Shown piece by piece: positions 30,260 to 40,471 of a stretch of 64,000 bases of DNA. The translations under genes were made by a program, and so were the position numbers. Position 1 is the first letter of the stretch. Each line of letters begins with the position of its first letter. The DNA comes from Nodosilinea sp. FACHB-131 (lineage in GTDB: Bacteria; Cyanobacteriota; Cyanobacteriia; Phormidesmidales; Phormidesmidaceae): the NCBI RefSeq assembly GCF_014695395.1, contig NZ_JACJOF010000004.1:62001-126000 (forward strand), in the 5' to 3' direction. The notes beneath the pieces were generated by a model. That model did no database searches. It saw only the letters and a list, made by a program, of their open reading frames with translations, and had not been told where the DNA came from.

Positions 30260-30448
30260 ATGGAATCTACCGCCGAGTACGCCTGCGCCTTTTGCGGCGA
30301 GATCAGCACCACCTTTGTCGATCTCTCCGCTGGGCTCACCCAGTCCTACATTGAAGACTGCCAGGTGTGCTGTCGCCCCAACCAGTTTTACGTCACCATC
30401 GACGACGTCTCGTTGGTGATCGAAATTGCCACAGACTATGTTGAGTGA
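30260..30448 (+). CDS. CPXCG-motif cysteine-rich small protein
   Basis: A 62-aa protein of the Cys_rich_CPXG (zinc-ribbon-like) family. It has two metal-binding pairs, CAFCGE and CQVCCRPN, and the usual C-terminal YVTIDDVSLVIEIATDYVE segment. Length is normal. Function unknown. ATG at 30260. Its leader overlaps the non-coding end of the neighbouring minus-strand open frame. Confidence 0.85.
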   Translation: MESTAEYACAFCGEISTTFVDLSAGLTQSYIEDCQVCCRPNQFYVTIDDVSLVIEIATDYVE

Positions 30449-30680
30449 TGCTCAACATTTGAAACTTTAGCGCGCTTCGCAACGGCTAGTTAACGCCGTT
30501 TCCCAAAACGTTACCTGCAAGGCGACGGCAGTAAAGAGCTAGAAGTCAGTCTGCTAGAAACCGCAGAGATTACCGCTAGGCCACCCACGGTCTCAATCGC
30601 TGTGATCACGTAGAGAACGGTGAATGGAGCAAAGACTTTTAAGCCTGTGATGCTAAAACGCAGCCCCTGATCAGAATTCC

Positions 30681-31952
30681 TTAGGCCTCTTTTTTGCTCT
30701 CCGGAGAATTGAGAATTGACTGACGAGGTCGAGAAATGCCTTGGCTGAGCAACAGCGCTTCAATTTGCTCTAACAATTCAAAATCGGCCGCTGGCAGAGC
30801 CGCATTGTTTTTGGCAAATAGATCAGCCCGTAAAAAATTAAATGCTTCTAAAAACTGCCTTGGGGTAGCGGCGATAGGGGCCTCTAAATGAGCCGAAATA
30901 ATGCGCTCGAACTGCCAGGTGGCGACTGTTTTTGCCCAGTCTAAAACTACTTCGGGTCCCCGGTTAAAGATTAAGGTTTTGAGAATCGGAGCGACCTGAA
31001 GCTGCCCATCGTTGTGCAGTGCCTCAAAGGATTTAGGCCAGTCAGACCGCCAGCGAAAGGGATAGAAGCCGAAGTAGTGCTGGCGCGATCGCACCGGGGC
31101 CTGCTTTGCCTCTCGCCACATTTCTCCCGTAGTGGCCACTTCCAGGGTGCTAGGGCAAAAGTAAAAGGCAAACAGGGCAATGCGCTGCCAACCTCTGCGG
31201 CGATTCTCAGGCGTATCGACGATCGCATCGGTAGCCTTGTCTCTGGCGTGAAACAGCAGTGGGAAGGGGTCGATCTGCACGATCGCCGGCGGCTCCGCTG
31301 GGATGGCTACGATCGCATCGGTCAGCATCAGCGTGCGACTGGCCCGGTGGTAGCAGGCCGTCTCGCCAAAGGGCCCTAGCCCCAAGTCGATCGGGGGCAG
31401 CAGGGCATAGTCAACCTGGTCGGCAAAGGGGGCCTGGGCGCTGTCGTCGGGGAGAATATGGGTGCGATCGCGCGGTAGACCCAGCCACGGCAGCGGCAAA
31501 TTGAGCGGAAAACTCCACTGGTTCGGCGTCACATATACCTGCGCCTGGGGAAACTGACGGGCAAAGGGCCCCACAAACACCTTGTGCTCAATGCCCGTCA
31601 CCGTAGACATGACAATGTAGTGCACCGGGCCGTAGCGCTCTTCTAGCTCGCGCACGAGGGCCACGCATTCGGGCGTGGGGGCCACTGGGGAATACACCAG
31701 CAGACCGGTGGGCTCCAGCCGCACCACCGTCATGCGAATCGGCACAACCACGTAAAAAATGCCCTGGAACTGCTCAAAAGTCCACACCAGGTCTTTGACC
31801 ACCTCTACCCGCTGGGTCGGTCGCTGACCGTAGGGGTAGAGGGGCACTAGGGGCCAAAAGGGCCAGGCGCGGTCGCGGCGAGTAGATGAGACAGAGGTAA
31901 CAGCTGACATAGGGCTCGGCGACAATCCCTGAAGCGAATCAATCCTAGTCAT
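30681..31952 (-). CDS. DUF4336 domain-containing protein
   Basis: A conserved protein of cyanobacteria and plastids (423 aa), related in fold to metallo-beta-lactamases but not shown to be an enzyme. Typical segments are VPIRMTVVRLEPTGLLVYSPVAPT, HYIVMSTVTGIEHKVFVGPFARQFPQAQVYVTPNQWSFPLNLP and the N-terminal WPFWPLVPLYPYGQRPTQ. The ATG at 31952 is the first; a second at 31910 (MSAVTSVSS) is possible. No membrane segment is obvious. Function unknown. Confidence 0.85.
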   Translation of the reverse strand: MTRIDSLQGLSPSPMSAVTSVSSTRRDRAWPFWPLVPLYPYGQRPTQRVEVVKDLVWTFEQFQGIFYVVVPIRMTVVRLEPTGLLVYSPVAPTPECVALVRELEERYGPVHYIVMSTVTGIEHKVFVGPFARQFPQAQVYVTPNQWSFPLNLPLPWLGLPRDRTHILPDDSAQAPFADQVDYALLPPIDLGLGPFGETACYHRASRTLMLTDAIVAIPAEPPAIVQIDPFPLLFHARDKATDAIVDTPENRRRGWQRIALFAFYFCPSTLEVATTGEMWREAKQAPVRSRQHYFGFYPFRWRSDWPKSFEALHNDGQLQVAPILKTLIFNRGPEVVLDWAKTVATWQFERIISAHLEAPIAATPRQFLEAFNFLRADLFAKNNAALPAADFELLEQIEALLLSQGISRPRQSILNSPESKKEA

Positions 31953-32107
31953 AGCCTACTAAATAAAAGGGATTCAGGGGAATTGCCGCCAATTCTCAGG
32001 CCGCTATCAGCGTTGCCCAGGAGAGATACGTTAAGTTAAATAAAACAAGGTTCTGACCACGGCATGCTTGGCGATCGCCGTCCTTACACCCCTACCGTTA
32101 CTCTGCC

Positions 32108-32623
32108 ATGAAGCGACGCAAGCTACTGGAAGCGGGCACCGCCGTTGTCGGCGGCAGCTGGCTTTTGAGCAATTTCACCGCTGAAGTTTTTTCTAATCAA
32201 CTGGATACTATGGCTACTACCGACGAACAGTTTACCGTCAACAAAACCGAGCAAGAATGGCGTGACCAGCTCACCCCTGAGCAGTTTCGCGTACTGCGCA
32301 AGCACGGCACCGAGCGAGCCGGTTCTAGCCCCCTCGACAAGGTCTATGAGCCCGGCACCTACAACTGCTCGGGCTGCGGCACTCCCCTCTTTACCTCTGA
32401 CACCAAGTTCAACAGCGGCACTGGCTGGCCCAGCTTCTATGCACCCATCGAGGGCGCCATTGCTACCACCACCGATCGCTCCTTCTTTATGACTCGAGTC
32501 GAAGTGCACTGTGCCAACTGCGGTGGTCACTTGGGCCACGTCTTCCCCGATGGGCCTGCCCCCACTGGCCAGCGCTACTGCATGAACGGGGTTTCCCTAG
32601 AGTTCGTACCCAAGTCAGCTTAG
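32108..32623 (+). CDS. msrB: peptide-methionine (R)-S-oxide reductase, exported-looking form
   Basis: Reduces methionine-R-sulfoxide in proteins. 171 aa: zinc-binding Cys pairs SGCGTPLF and HCANCGGHLGH, substrate motif SGTGWPSF, and the catalytic Cys in GQRYCMNGVSL. The N-terminus (MKRRKLLEAGTAVVGGSWLLSNF) has a double arginine and a hydrophobic stretch, resembling a Tat signal or membrane anchor. An internal ATG (MATTDEQFTVNKTEQEW) at about 32210 would give a cytosolic form. A GC hairpin follows the stop. Confidence 0.95.
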   Translation: MKRRKLLEAGTAVVGGSWLLSNFTAEVFSNQLDTMATTDEQFTVNKTEQEWRDQLTPEQFRVLRKHGTERAGSSPLDKVYEPGTYNCSGCGTPLFTSDTKFNSGTGWPSFYAPIEGAIATTTDRSFFMTRVEVHCANCGGHLGHVFPDGPAPTGQRYCMNGVSLEFVPKSA

Positions 32624-32644
32624 ACCTTACTTAGCCCGTCTCTG

Positions 32645-32673
32645 CCCCCGTTGTGACCTTGTTGCAACGGGGG
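32645..32673 (+). terminator. hairpin terminator of msrB
   Basis: CCCCCGTTG (32645-32653) and CAACGGGGG (32665-32673), 9-bp perfect stem with an 11-nt loop, then TTTG. The stem is strong but the T-tail is short, so it is a probable, not certain, terminator. The next gene's nominal frame starts at 32653 inside this stem, which is one reason to move its start downstream. Confidence 0.7.
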
Positions 32674-32754
32674 TTTGCTGTTGCAAATCTGGTAACCCAG
32701 ATTGTTGCTCCTATTAGCTTTTCTAGAATGGGGCAACAGTTACAAGAGAGTGCT

Positions 32755-33195
32755 ATGAAAACACAAATAGGCTTATCGCGGTGGTTTGGGCTAGCTGCTG
32801 GCCTCGGTTTACTGGTTGCCGGTGGGGCCGCCATTTCGCTGGTCACTCAGGCAGAACCAAGCCTGGCCCAAACCGCTGAAGCATCGACTCTGCCAGGAGT
32901 TTGGCGACCCGCCAGCGAAGCGGATGAAGCGCTGATTTGGCGCTTTGTGCTGCAAAGTCCCATGGGAGTAGCCGCACTCAACCAGCTTGCCATTGAAGGC
33001 TTTATCAGCCCCCTTTGCGAGAAAACGCTGTATACCCACGCAACCTACGAGTCGTTTCAAACCCTATTGCAGGTGCAGTGCCCCACGCCGGGGGGCGTCT
33101 CTACTGCCCGCGCCTATGACGAAATGCGCGTTACCTTCAACCGCTTTGAGGACACCATTGACACCTTCTCGGTAGAGCGAATCTATACCGACTGA
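32755..33195 (+). CDS. hypothetical secreted protein
   Basis: No family recognised. 146 aa with an N-terminal signal peptide (WFGLAAGLGLLVAGGAAISLVTQAEPSLAQ), then a small domain (LPGVWRPASEADEALIWRFVLQSP) with two Cys (LCEKTLYTH and QVQCPTP) that could form a disulfide. The start is the ATG at 32755, preceded by AAGAGAG; the frame also extends to 32653 into the msrB terminator. Follows msrB by about 130 bp, same strand. Confidence 0.7.
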   Translation: MKTQIGLSRWFGLAAGLGLLVAGGAAISLVTQAEPSLAQTAEASTLPGVWRPASEADEALIWRFVLQSPMGVAALNQLAIEGFISPLCEKTLYTHATYESFQTLLQVQCPTPGGVSTARAYDEMRVTFNRFEDTIDTFSVERIYTD

Positions 33196-33639
33196 CCCTG
33201 AGATTTAGACCTGAATGGATCAGTGCGCGGGTCACCTTGACCCAATGCTGGTGTTCGGTGTGTTGTGCTGTAAGCTCGACACACCGTTACTTTTGAGTTG
33301 ATGTGCTGGCGCGTTAGCTTAACGCATCCTCATAAAAATTTAGACATTTCTATAGTTTGTTTGCTTGCTTAATTGCTGACAATAATTGCTCCTTTGAACG
33401 ACAAAAAATCACAGTTTTCCTCAGGAATACATCTAATGAAAGAAGCCGATAATAGTTTGGCACCATACCATCTATCCATGTAACCAAACTTTTAGTATTA
33501 GCTCTAAAAACCTAGTTTTTTGCCAATCTAAAAGTTGCTGAAAGGTGGAAAGGGCGAACACGGCATTGATCCAACAGATTTTTGTCAATTGCCGTTGCGT
33601 GTCTCAGCTATTTGGTGATACTTCTTTGAGCTTAAAGCC
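33196..33639. other. 444-bp AT-rich intergenic region
   Basis: No ORF or RNA gene is supported. It is AT-rich around 33340-33520 and must contain the promoter of the phosphoribosyltransferase gene. A short palindrome GGTCACCTTGACC-like element occurs at about 33228-33241 just after the preceding gene, which could be a weak terminator. Confidence 0.3.
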
Positions 33640-34308
33640 ATGCTTTTTAAGAGTAGAGTTGATGCTGGGCAACGATTGGCCAATCTCCTACAGCCCTACG
33701 CCAATCGGCCTGATGTAATCGTCATCGCGCTACCCCGGGGTGGAGTGCCGGTCGCGGCTCAGGTGGCCAATGCCCTTGATGCCCCGCTAGACGTGCTGGT
33801 TGTACGAAAGCTTGGGATACCGGGGTTTAGGGAGACCGCCATGGGGTCGATCGCCTCGGGCAACTTCCTATATTTCAACCAGGATTTAATTCGGCGTTTG
33901 GCTATTACACCTGAAGAAATTGATGTCGTGGTGCAGCAGGAACAGGAGGAACTCCGGCGGCGAGAGCACGCTTATCGCGACAATCTTGCTCCCCTAGATC
34001 TGCGCGATCGCATCGTTATTTTGGTTGACGATGGCCTGGCCACTGGGGCGACCATTCAGGTCGCTATTGAAGCCGTCAAGCAGCAGCGCCCGAAGAAATT
34101 GATCGTAGCCGTCCCGGTTGGTGACCGCGAGGTTTGCGACTCGGTGGGAACCGCCGTTGACCGTATCATCTGTGCCGAGACTCCCCAACCGTTTTACGCA
34201 GTGGGGCTTTGGTACGAGGAATTTTCTCAAACCTCCGACGACGAGGTGCGATCGCTCCTGCACCAGGCCAAACCCCGTTCCCGCGAGACCGCTAGCCAGC
34301 CTCAGTAG
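33640..34308 (+). CDS. phosphoribosyltransferase family protein
   Basis: A type I phosphoribosyltransferase (222 aa). The PRPP-binding motif is VILVDDGLATGATIQVA, with the flexible-loop and substrate regions in VIALPRGGVPVAAQVANALDAPLDVLVVRKLG. Members such as this large family act on nucleobases or unknown substrates and are often annotated only as phosphoribosyltransferase. ATG at 33640. Substrate cannot be assigned. A promoter must lie in the 444-bp gap upstream. Confidence 0.85.
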   Translation: MLFKSRVDAGQRLANLLQPYANRPDVIVIALPRGGVPVAAQVANALDAPLDVLVVRKLGIPGFRETAMGSIASGNFLYFNQDLIRRLAITPEEIDVVVQQEQEELRRREHAYRDNLAPLDLRDRIVILVDDGLATGATIQVAIEAVKQQRPKKLIVAVPVGDREVCDSVGTAVDRIICAETPQPFYAVGLWYEEFSQTSDDEVRSLLHQAKPRSRETASQPQ

Positions 34309-34664
34309 CCCCGCTGTGGCCTCTCTCACCAGGCTGCTCCGACGAACCGCTGACATCAGTGCACACAGAGCCCTCAACTAGGGCATGCTCGGCGTCATCT
34401 GTCGCCCAAATATAGAATTTGCTGGCCATTACACTCAGCTGGGCGGGCTTAACCGCCAAGCGCGATTCCCGCTGTCAAGCACTTAGGTGTTTGACCCAGA
34501 AACGTTTCTTTTAGCTCCGTAGAGTTCCACAAAGCTGTCATAATGGCTTGGCCATTATTAAAATAAGTAACGTGAGGCTGGCTCTCCAAGGCCGATTGTT
34601 CATGCCCTCTGCTTGCAAAGTTGAGGGGGTTTTGTGCTTCTAATTTTGCCCTGTCGCGCGTCCT
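34309..34664. promoter_or_regulatory. 356-bp intergenic region upstream of mfd with a perfect palindrome
   Basis: A perfect inverted repeat ATAATGGC-TTG-GCCATTAT lies at 34540-34558, about 107 bp before the mfd ATG. The 8-bp half-sites and short spacer suggest an operator or a small hairpin. No ORF supported. It is not a LexA box of the type I can recognise. Confidence 0.45.
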
Positions 34665-37600
34665 ATGGCCTTTTCTTCCATTACCCGTGCCCTGCAGCGC
34701 TCTCCTCTAGCTGGAGAACTGCTAACTAAGCTCGACCAGCAGGGCCGACTGGTGCTCAACGGCGTCGCTCGACTGCCTAAGGGGTTAGTGTCCTCGGCCC
34801 TGGCCCTAGCTCAGCAGCGCCCCCTGTTGGTGATTACCGCCACCCTAGAAGAAGCCGGACGCTGGGCCACTCAGCTCGAAGCTATGGGCTGGGACACAGT
34901 GCACTTTTACCCCACCTCTGAAGCCTCCCCCTACGACCCCTTTGACCAGGAGTCAGAAATGACCTGGGGGCAGCTACAGGTTTTGGCGGAGCTGCTGGCC
35001 CTGCGGGCTGCTGGGTCAGAATCGCCGTTGCGCAAGCTGGCGGTAGTCGCGACCGAGCGGGCACTACAACCTCACCTGCCGCCGGTTTCGGCCCTAGAAC
35101 CCTACTGCCTGCGGCTAGAGCTGAAACAGGAAATTAACTTCAAGGCGCTAGGTCAGCGATTGGCCACCCTTGGCTATGAGCGCGTGACAATAGTTGAAAC
35201 CGAGGGCCAGTGGGCGCAGCGGGGCGACATTATCGACGTGTATCCGGTGGCGTCGGAGCTGCCAGTGCGGCTAGAGCTGTTTGGCGACGAGCTAGAGCGC
35301 CTGCGGGAATTTGACCCAGCCACCCAGCGATCGCTCGATGCCGTCGACCACTTGGTGCTCACCCCCACCCAGTATGGCCCAGTGATCATCGAGCAGTTGC
35401 GATCCCAGGGCAAACTGGAAGGCCTGCTGTCTGAAGCCGCTCAAGAAGGGCTAGCCAGCGGCATTCTCCCTGAAGGCACCCGCCGCTGGCTGGGGCTAGC
35501 CTTTTCCCAACCCGCCTCTTTGCTAGACTACCTGCCCGAAAACACCCTGATGGCGGTAGATGAGGTTGATCAGTGCCAGGCCCACAGCGATCGCTGGCTC
35601 GAACATGTCGAAGACCACTGGAACGAGGTGAAGAGTCAGGGGTGGGGAGTGGGAAGTGGGGGAGATGGGGGAGATGGGGAGGAAGACTCATCCACCCATC
35701 CACCCATCCACCCATCCACCCCCTACTCCCTACCCAAGATTCACCGCCCCTTCCTCGATACCCTCAGCGACGCCGAGGTGTTCCCCCGCATTGATCTATC
35801 TGAAATCGCCGAGGCCAACAGTGGCCTAAACCTATCGAGCCGACCGGTGCAGGCGATTCCGCACCAGTTTGGCAAGCTAGCCGAAACGATTCGCAAGGAG
35901 TGCGATCGCAAATACTCGGTCTGGCTGGCCTCGGCTCAGCCGTCTCGCTCTGTCGCCCTTCTACAGGAACACGACTGTCCGGCGCAGTTCATTCCTAACC
36001 CGAAGGATTTTAATGCGATCGACAAGCTGCACACCCAGCATGTGCCTGTGGCGGTCAAGTATTCCGGGTTGGCAGAATTAGAAGGCTTTGTGCTGCCCAC
36101 CTTCCGCATTGTGGTGGTGACCGATCGCGAGTTCTTTGGCCAGCACACCCTGGCGACCGGCGGCTACGTGCGCAAGCGGCGGCGGGCTGCCTCCAAACAA
36201 GTCGACCCCAACAAGATGAAGCCGGGGGATTTTGTCGTCCACCGTAGCCACGGCATCGGCAAATTTATCAAGCTCGAAAGCCTGGTGCTCAATAACGAAA
36301 CCCGCGACTACCTGGTGATTCAGTACGCCGATGGGCTGCTGCGGGTCGCTGCCGATCAGGTAGGCTCGCTTTCCCGCTATCGGGCTGCCAGCGGCCAGGC
36401 CCCGGTGCTCAACAAAATGACCAGCACCGCCTGGGAGAAAACCAAGGGCCGCGCCAAGAAAGCCATTCAAAAAGTGGCGGTGGATCTGCTCAGGCTCTAC
36501 GCCCAGCGGGCCAAGATGGAGGGCTTTTCTTACCCTGCCGACATGCCCTGGCAGCAGGAGCTAGAGGATTCTTTTCCCTATCAGGCTACCCCCGACCAGC
36601 TCAAGGCCGTGCAGGATGTCAAGCGCGATATGGAGAGCGATCGCCCCATGGATCGCCTGGTCTGCGGTGACGTCGGCTTCGGCAAAACCGAAGTCGCCCT
36701 ACGCGCCATCTTCAAAGCCGTCACTGCTGGGCAGCAGGTGGCCCTGCTGGCCCCCACCACCATCCTCACCCAGCAGCACTACCACACGCTGAAGGAGCGC
36801 TTCGCTCCCTACCCGATCCAGGTGGGGCTGCTCAACCGCTTCCGCAGCCAGCAGGAGAAAAAAGATATTCTGCAGCGGCTGAAGACGGGTGAACTCGATG
36901 TGGTAGTCGGCACCCACCAGCTGCTCGGCAAAGGCGTCGCCTTCAAAAGCCTGGGTCTTCTGGTGGTGGATGAAGAACAGCGCTTTGGCGTTAACCAGAA
37001 AGAGCGGATCAAATCCCTCAAAACCCAGGTGGATGTGCTCACCCTTAGCGCCACCCCGATCCCCCGCACTCTGTATATGGCCCTATCTGGGGTGCGCGAA
37101 ATGAGCTTGATCACTACGCCGCCGCCGTCGCGTCGCCCGATCAAAACCCACCTGTCGCCCCACGATCCCGAAGCGATTCGCACTGCTATCCGCCAAGAGC
37201 TGGATCGGGGCGGCCAAGTGTTCTATGTGGTGCCCCGCGTTGAGGGCATTGAGGAGGTCTCCGCCAAAATCCGCGAGATGGTGCCAGCGGCGAGAATCGC
37301 GATCGCCCACGGCCAGATGGACGAAGGCGAACTGGAATCGACTATGCTCACCTTCAGCAACGGCGATGCCGAAGTGCTGCTCTGCACCACCATCATCGAG
37401 TCAGGCCTTGATATCCCTCGGGTCAACACCATTCTGATCGAAGACGCCCACCGCTTTGGCCTCTCCCAGCTCTATCAGCTGCGGGGAAGAGTGGGGCGGG
37501 CGGGCATTCAGGCCCACGCCTGGCTGTTTTACCCCAAAAAATCCCTCACTGACAAAGCCCGCCAGCGCCTGCGCGCCATTCAAGAATTTACCCAGCTCGG

Positions 37601-38228
37601 CTCTGGTTACCAGCTGGCCATGCGCGATATGGAAATTCGCGGCGTCGGCAACCTGTTGGGGGCCGAGCAGTCGGGCCAGATGGATGCGATCGGCTTCGAC
37701 CTCTATATGGACATGCTCGAGGAGGAAATTGCCGAAATTCGTGGTCAAGACATTCCCAAAGTCGAAGACACCCAGGTCGATCTCAACGTCACCGCCTTTG
37801 TGCCCAACGACTACATCCCTGACCTGGAGCAAAAGATGGGAGCATACCGCTCCCTGGCCTCGGCCAACAGCAAGGTGGAGCTCATGCAGATTGCAGCGGA
37901 TTTGAGCGATCGCTATGGCCCCATCCCCTACGCTACCGAGCAGCTCGTGCGCATGTTGCAACTCAAGCTGGTGGCCAAGCACGCCGGTTTCTCTCGCATC
38001 AAGCCTGAGGGCAAACAGCACGTGGTGATGGAAACCCCGATGGAAGAACCCGCATGGAAGAAGCTCAGCGAGAATCTGCCCAGCCACTTAAAGACGCGCT
38101 TTGTCTACAGCGGGGGCAAAGTCGTGGTGCGCGGCCTAGGCGTGCTCAAACCCGACAAGCAGCTGGAGAGCCTGACGGAATGGTTGGGCTATTTGCAGGG
38201 GGCGATTGCAGAGCCGCTAGCTATTTAA
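34665..38228 (+). CDS. mfd: transcription-repair coupling factor
   Basis: Removes RNA polymerase stalled at DNA lesions and recruits UvrA. 1187 aa with the UvrB-homology N-terminus ([24 protein letters not shown]), the RNA polymerase interaction domain near [15 protein letters not shown], and the RecG-like translocase: Walker [17 protein letters not shown] (about residue 668), [17 protein letters not shown] and [10 protein letters not shown]. Odd: residues about 323-360 are a Gly/Ser/Pro/His-rich insertion made of G-rich and CATCCACC-repeat DNA (35632-35745), without homology to known Mfd domains. The reading frame is intact. Confidence 0.97.
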   Translation: MAFSSITRALQRSPLAGELLTKLDQQGRLVLNGVARLPKGLVSSALALAQQRPLLVITATLEEAGRWATQLEAMGWDTVHFYPTSEASPYDPFDQESEMTWGQLQVLAELLALRAAGSESPLRKLAVVATERALQPHLPPVSALEPYCLRLELKQEINFKALGQRLATLGYERVTIVETEGQWAQRGDIIDVYPVASELPVRLELFGDELERLREFDPATQRSLDAVDHLVLTPTQYGPVIIEQLRSQGKLEGLLSEAAQEGLASGILPEGTRRWLGLAFSQPASLLDYLPENTLMAVDEVDQCQAHSDRWLEHVEDHWNEVKSQGWGVGSGGDGGDGEEDSSTHPPIHPSTPYSLPKIHRPFLDTLSDAEVFPRIDLSEIAEANSGLNLSSRPVQAIPHQFGKLAETIRKECDRKYSVWLASAQPSRSVALLQEHDCPAQFIPNPKDFNAIDKLHTQHVPVAVKYSGLAELEGFVLPTFRIVVVTDREFFGQHTLATGGYVRKRRRAASKQVDPNKMKPGDFVVHRSHGIGKFIKLESLVLNNETRDYLVIQYADGLLRVAADQVGSLSRYRAASGQAPVLNKMTSTAWEKTKGRAKKAIQKVAVDLLRLYAQRAKMEGFSYPADMPWQQELEDSFPYQATPDQLKAVQDVKRDMESDRPMDRLVCGDVGFGKTEVALRAIFKAVTAGQQVALLAPTTILTQQHYHTLKERFAPYPIQVGLLNRFRSQQEKKDILQRLKTGELDVVVGTHQLLGKGVAFKSLGLLVVDEEQRFGVNQKERIKSLKTQVDVLTLSATPIPRTLYMALSGVREMSLITTPPPSRRPIKTHLSPHDPEAIRTAIRQELDRGGQVFYVVPRVEGIEEVSAKIREMVPAARIAIAHGQMDEGELESTMLTFSNGDAEVLLCTTIIESGLDIPRVNTILIEDAHRFGLSQLYQLRGRVGRAGIQAHAWLFYPKKSLTDKARQRLRAIQEFTQLGSGYQLAMRDMEIRGVGNLLGAEQSGQMDAIGFDLYMDMLEEEIAEIRGQDIPKVEDTQVDLNVTAFVPNDYIPDLEQKMGAYRSLASANSKVELMQIAADLSDRYGPIPYATEQLVRMLQLKLVAKHAGFSRIKPEGKQHVVMETPMEEPAWKKLSENLPSHLKTRFVYSGGKVVVRGLGVLKPDKQLESLTEWLGYLQGAIAEPLAI
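35632..35745 (+). repeat. in-frame C-rich repeat insertion inside mfd
   Basis: This block has two GGGGGAGAT words, then four tandem copies of the 8-mer CATCCACC (35689-35720) followed by CCCTACTCCC. The last unit contains CATCCACCCCCT (35713-35724), the same 12-mer seen at the xseA-xseB junction and at 55388 and 56234. It lies inside the Mfd frame without breaking it. Encoded residues are [20 protein letters not shown] and then [10 protein letters not shown]. Confidence 0.7.
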
Positions 38229-38271
38229 ACTAGAGCTGCCTTGTCGTGAGCTTGCAGGCGTTTGGCCTGGG

Positions 38272-39948
38272 TCATACCGTAGATGTCCAACCCGCTGCCG
38301 GATCTACGGTGGGTATTAGGCCACCTTGGCTGAAGGTAAAGCCGTCCATTAGCCAGACTGCATTTTCCCCCGTCGTGCGGTTCTGCCAAAGAATATCTAA
38401 TTCGCCATCCTGATCAAAGTCAGCAGCGCCTTGAGCTTGCCACTCAGCCGGGGCAGCGGTGGTTTCAATACCCTCAATAAGGGTAGTGCCGTCCATTCTC
38501 CAAAACACATTGGTGCCCGCAGTGCGGTGCCGCCAAAAGATATCCATGTTGCCGTCGTTAGAGAAATCCCCCACTGCTCCTACTTCCCAATTTAGGTCAG
38601 TGACGGGAGTAATTAGTTCGCCGGAGATGCGCTTAGTACCATTCATCATCCAGACGGCATTTTCACCAGAGATGGCATGTCGCCATAAAAGGTCGTCCTT
38701 ACCATCGTTATTAAAATCGCCGGCTTCAACTACCTTCCAGTCTGGGCCAACATCGTCTAATAGTTCACCCGATAAAAGATTTACTCCATCCATTAGCCAA
38801 ACAGCAGCTTGGTTAGAAAATTTGTGTTGCCAAACTAGGTCGGAACTACCGTCACCATTCAAATCACCTACAGCTTTGATATCCCACGCCGCTTCAACCT
38901 CAGGGCTTATGAAAGCTACACTGGAAAAGTCAGTGCCATTCATCAACCAAAGGCCGACTTTTCCTCCCGCCTGGTTACGCCAGACAATATCGGCCGTATC
39001 GTCACCGTTAAAGTCGGGAAAACTGGGTAAAAGGGGAGGGATATTGAGGGTGATTTTGCCTAGAGTGAAGTCAGCATAACCTTGATCAGTGTTATCGCCA
39101 AAGAAAAGAAAATTTTGGGTTTCGTAGGGGTTAATTGCATTAGGAAAGGGAGGATTGCTACTAGATGGGTCAAAATTATAGTCGCGAAGTAACCCCGTCA
39201 ACAGAGTTTCGTTATTTACAGCTAGCGAATAGCGATCGCCTTTAACGATAACTCGGTATTGGTTTTTGCTGCTGATTTCTAAAGCAGCTGTGCTCTTCTC
39301 CCCTTGGCTGGCCGCGTTGAGATTCGCGTTTTGAATAAAAATATAGTCGCTGTTAATACCAGCTTCTTTAAAGCCAAATTCAGCCCCTTTGCTGAGATCG
39401 TTACTGATTAGGGTGAAGCTAAACCCAGCTCTATTGGGATTGCTCTGCTCATAGGCAATGGCCAGATCAAACTCGATGCTAAAACCCAAATCTGGATTTA
39501 AGGCAAGAAATGAGGGATTAACCGGTACTAGACTGGCCGAGTCAAGGTTGAAGTTAAAAATATCGACATTTTCGAGACCAAGATCGATGCTGTAGTTGCT
39601 AAACCCAGTGTAGCCTTGGTTGGCAGTGGGCGTTAAAAACCGTCCGGTGGGGATTTTAGTCGCCCCGTCTGAGAGATAGTAGGCCATGGGATTGTAGCCC
39701 GGCGAAATTGCCAGCCGCGTTCCCCTAGTGTTGAGTTGAACCCCCGCACTGCTAGTGACTCTGCTGAGAGGTGCGACCTCAAAAACGTCGGTGATATCTG
39801 AGATGTTGCTGGGCGGAAACGCCTGCACAAAAATCGGAAAGGTTGGCAGTTGACCATAGGTTAAGAACCCGCCTGCTAAAGGGTCTGGATTGATGGCGGG
39901 GTCATAGATAGTAGCTGACAAGCGAGGACGGATAAAATCAAATGACAT
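38272..39948 (-). CDS. FG-GAP/VCBS-repeat protein
   Basis: A 558-aa protein with no obvious signal peptide. The N-terminal half is an unknown beta-rich domain (GFSIEFDLAIAYEQSNPNRAGFSFTLIS). The C-terminal half holds five FG-GAP/VCBS repeats with Ca-binding-like DxNxDGxxD loops (DFNGDDTADIVW, DLNGDGSSDLVW, DFNNDGKDDLLW, DFSNDGNMDIFW, DFDQDGELDILW). Such repeats form a beta-propeller on extracellular or surface proteins. Role unknown; probably exported by a type I or other non-classical route (inference). Convergent with mfd. Confidence 0.85.
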   Translation of the reverse strand: MSFDFIRPRLSATIYDPAINPDPLAGGFLTYGQLPTFPIFVQAFPPSNISDITDVFEVAPLSRVTSSAGVQLNTRGTRLAISPGYNPMAYYLSDGATKIPTGRFLTPTANQGYTGFSNYSIDLGLENVDIFNFNLDSASLVPVNPSFLALNPDLGFSIEFDLAIAYEQSNPNRAGFSFTLISNDLSKGAEFGFKEAGINSDYIFIQNANLNAASQGEKSTAALEISSKNQYRVIVKGDRYSLAVNNETLLTGLLRDYNFDPSSSNPPFPNAINPYETQNFLFFGDNTDQGYADFTLGKITLNIPPLLPSFPDFNGDDTADIVWRNQAGGKVGLWLMNGTDFSSVAFISPEVEAAWDIKAVGDLNGDGSSDLVWQHKFSNQAAVWLMDGVNLLSGELLDDVGPDWKVVEAGDFNNDGKDDLLWRHAISGENAVWMMNGTKRISGELITPVTDLNWEVGAVGDFSNDGNMDIFWRHRTAGTNVFWRMDGTTLIEGIETTAAPAEWQAQGAADFDQDGELDILWQNRTTGENAVWLMDGFTFSQGGLIPTVDPAAGWTSTV

Positions 39949-40471
39949 GCGAGGCTCTCCAAAACAGCTGCTAGTTCGGTAATGACGCTAGTGATAAGGT
40001 CGATCGCAGAAGGGGAGCGAAGTCTTAGTCTAAGGGGCTGAACGGTGGCGCGATCGCGGCCAAAGTTTCTAGAGCAGCGCCTTCTAGCATCTGAAAACTT
40101 TGCCAGACATAGAGCGCTTCAGAATAAGTTTCTCAGTAAATTTACGGTAGCTTCAGTTATTGGTGAACTTTGATCCATAGGACACTGACATAGAATTCAA
40201 GTCTCTGCTGGCGAGGTGATCTGTGGTAGCAGACCCAACTTGTTCATCGTAGACACCCGCGTATCGCTGGACAGTGACCAGTTCACTTCGCCTGAGGTTG
40301 CTTGGTTAAGCCTGATTACCAGTCAGGTATAGAAGCGAGCTAGTTGAGTCTAGAGACCATACTTAGGCTAGAGCCAAGGGGTCTTTAACATCTTTTAGGC
40401 TAGGAGAACTGCCGGATCAGCGCATTAATTGCTGATGGGCAAAGTACTAATTTGCCTGGTCCAAAACCTGA
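39949..40471. other. 523-bp divergent intergenic region
   Basis: Lies between the FG-GAP gene (minus) and the topoisomerase IB gene (plus), so it must hold both promoters. No ORF supported. A HIP1 octamer is at about 40052. The section from 40090 to 40200 is AT-rich. I see no convincing hairpin or operator. Confidence 0.3.
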
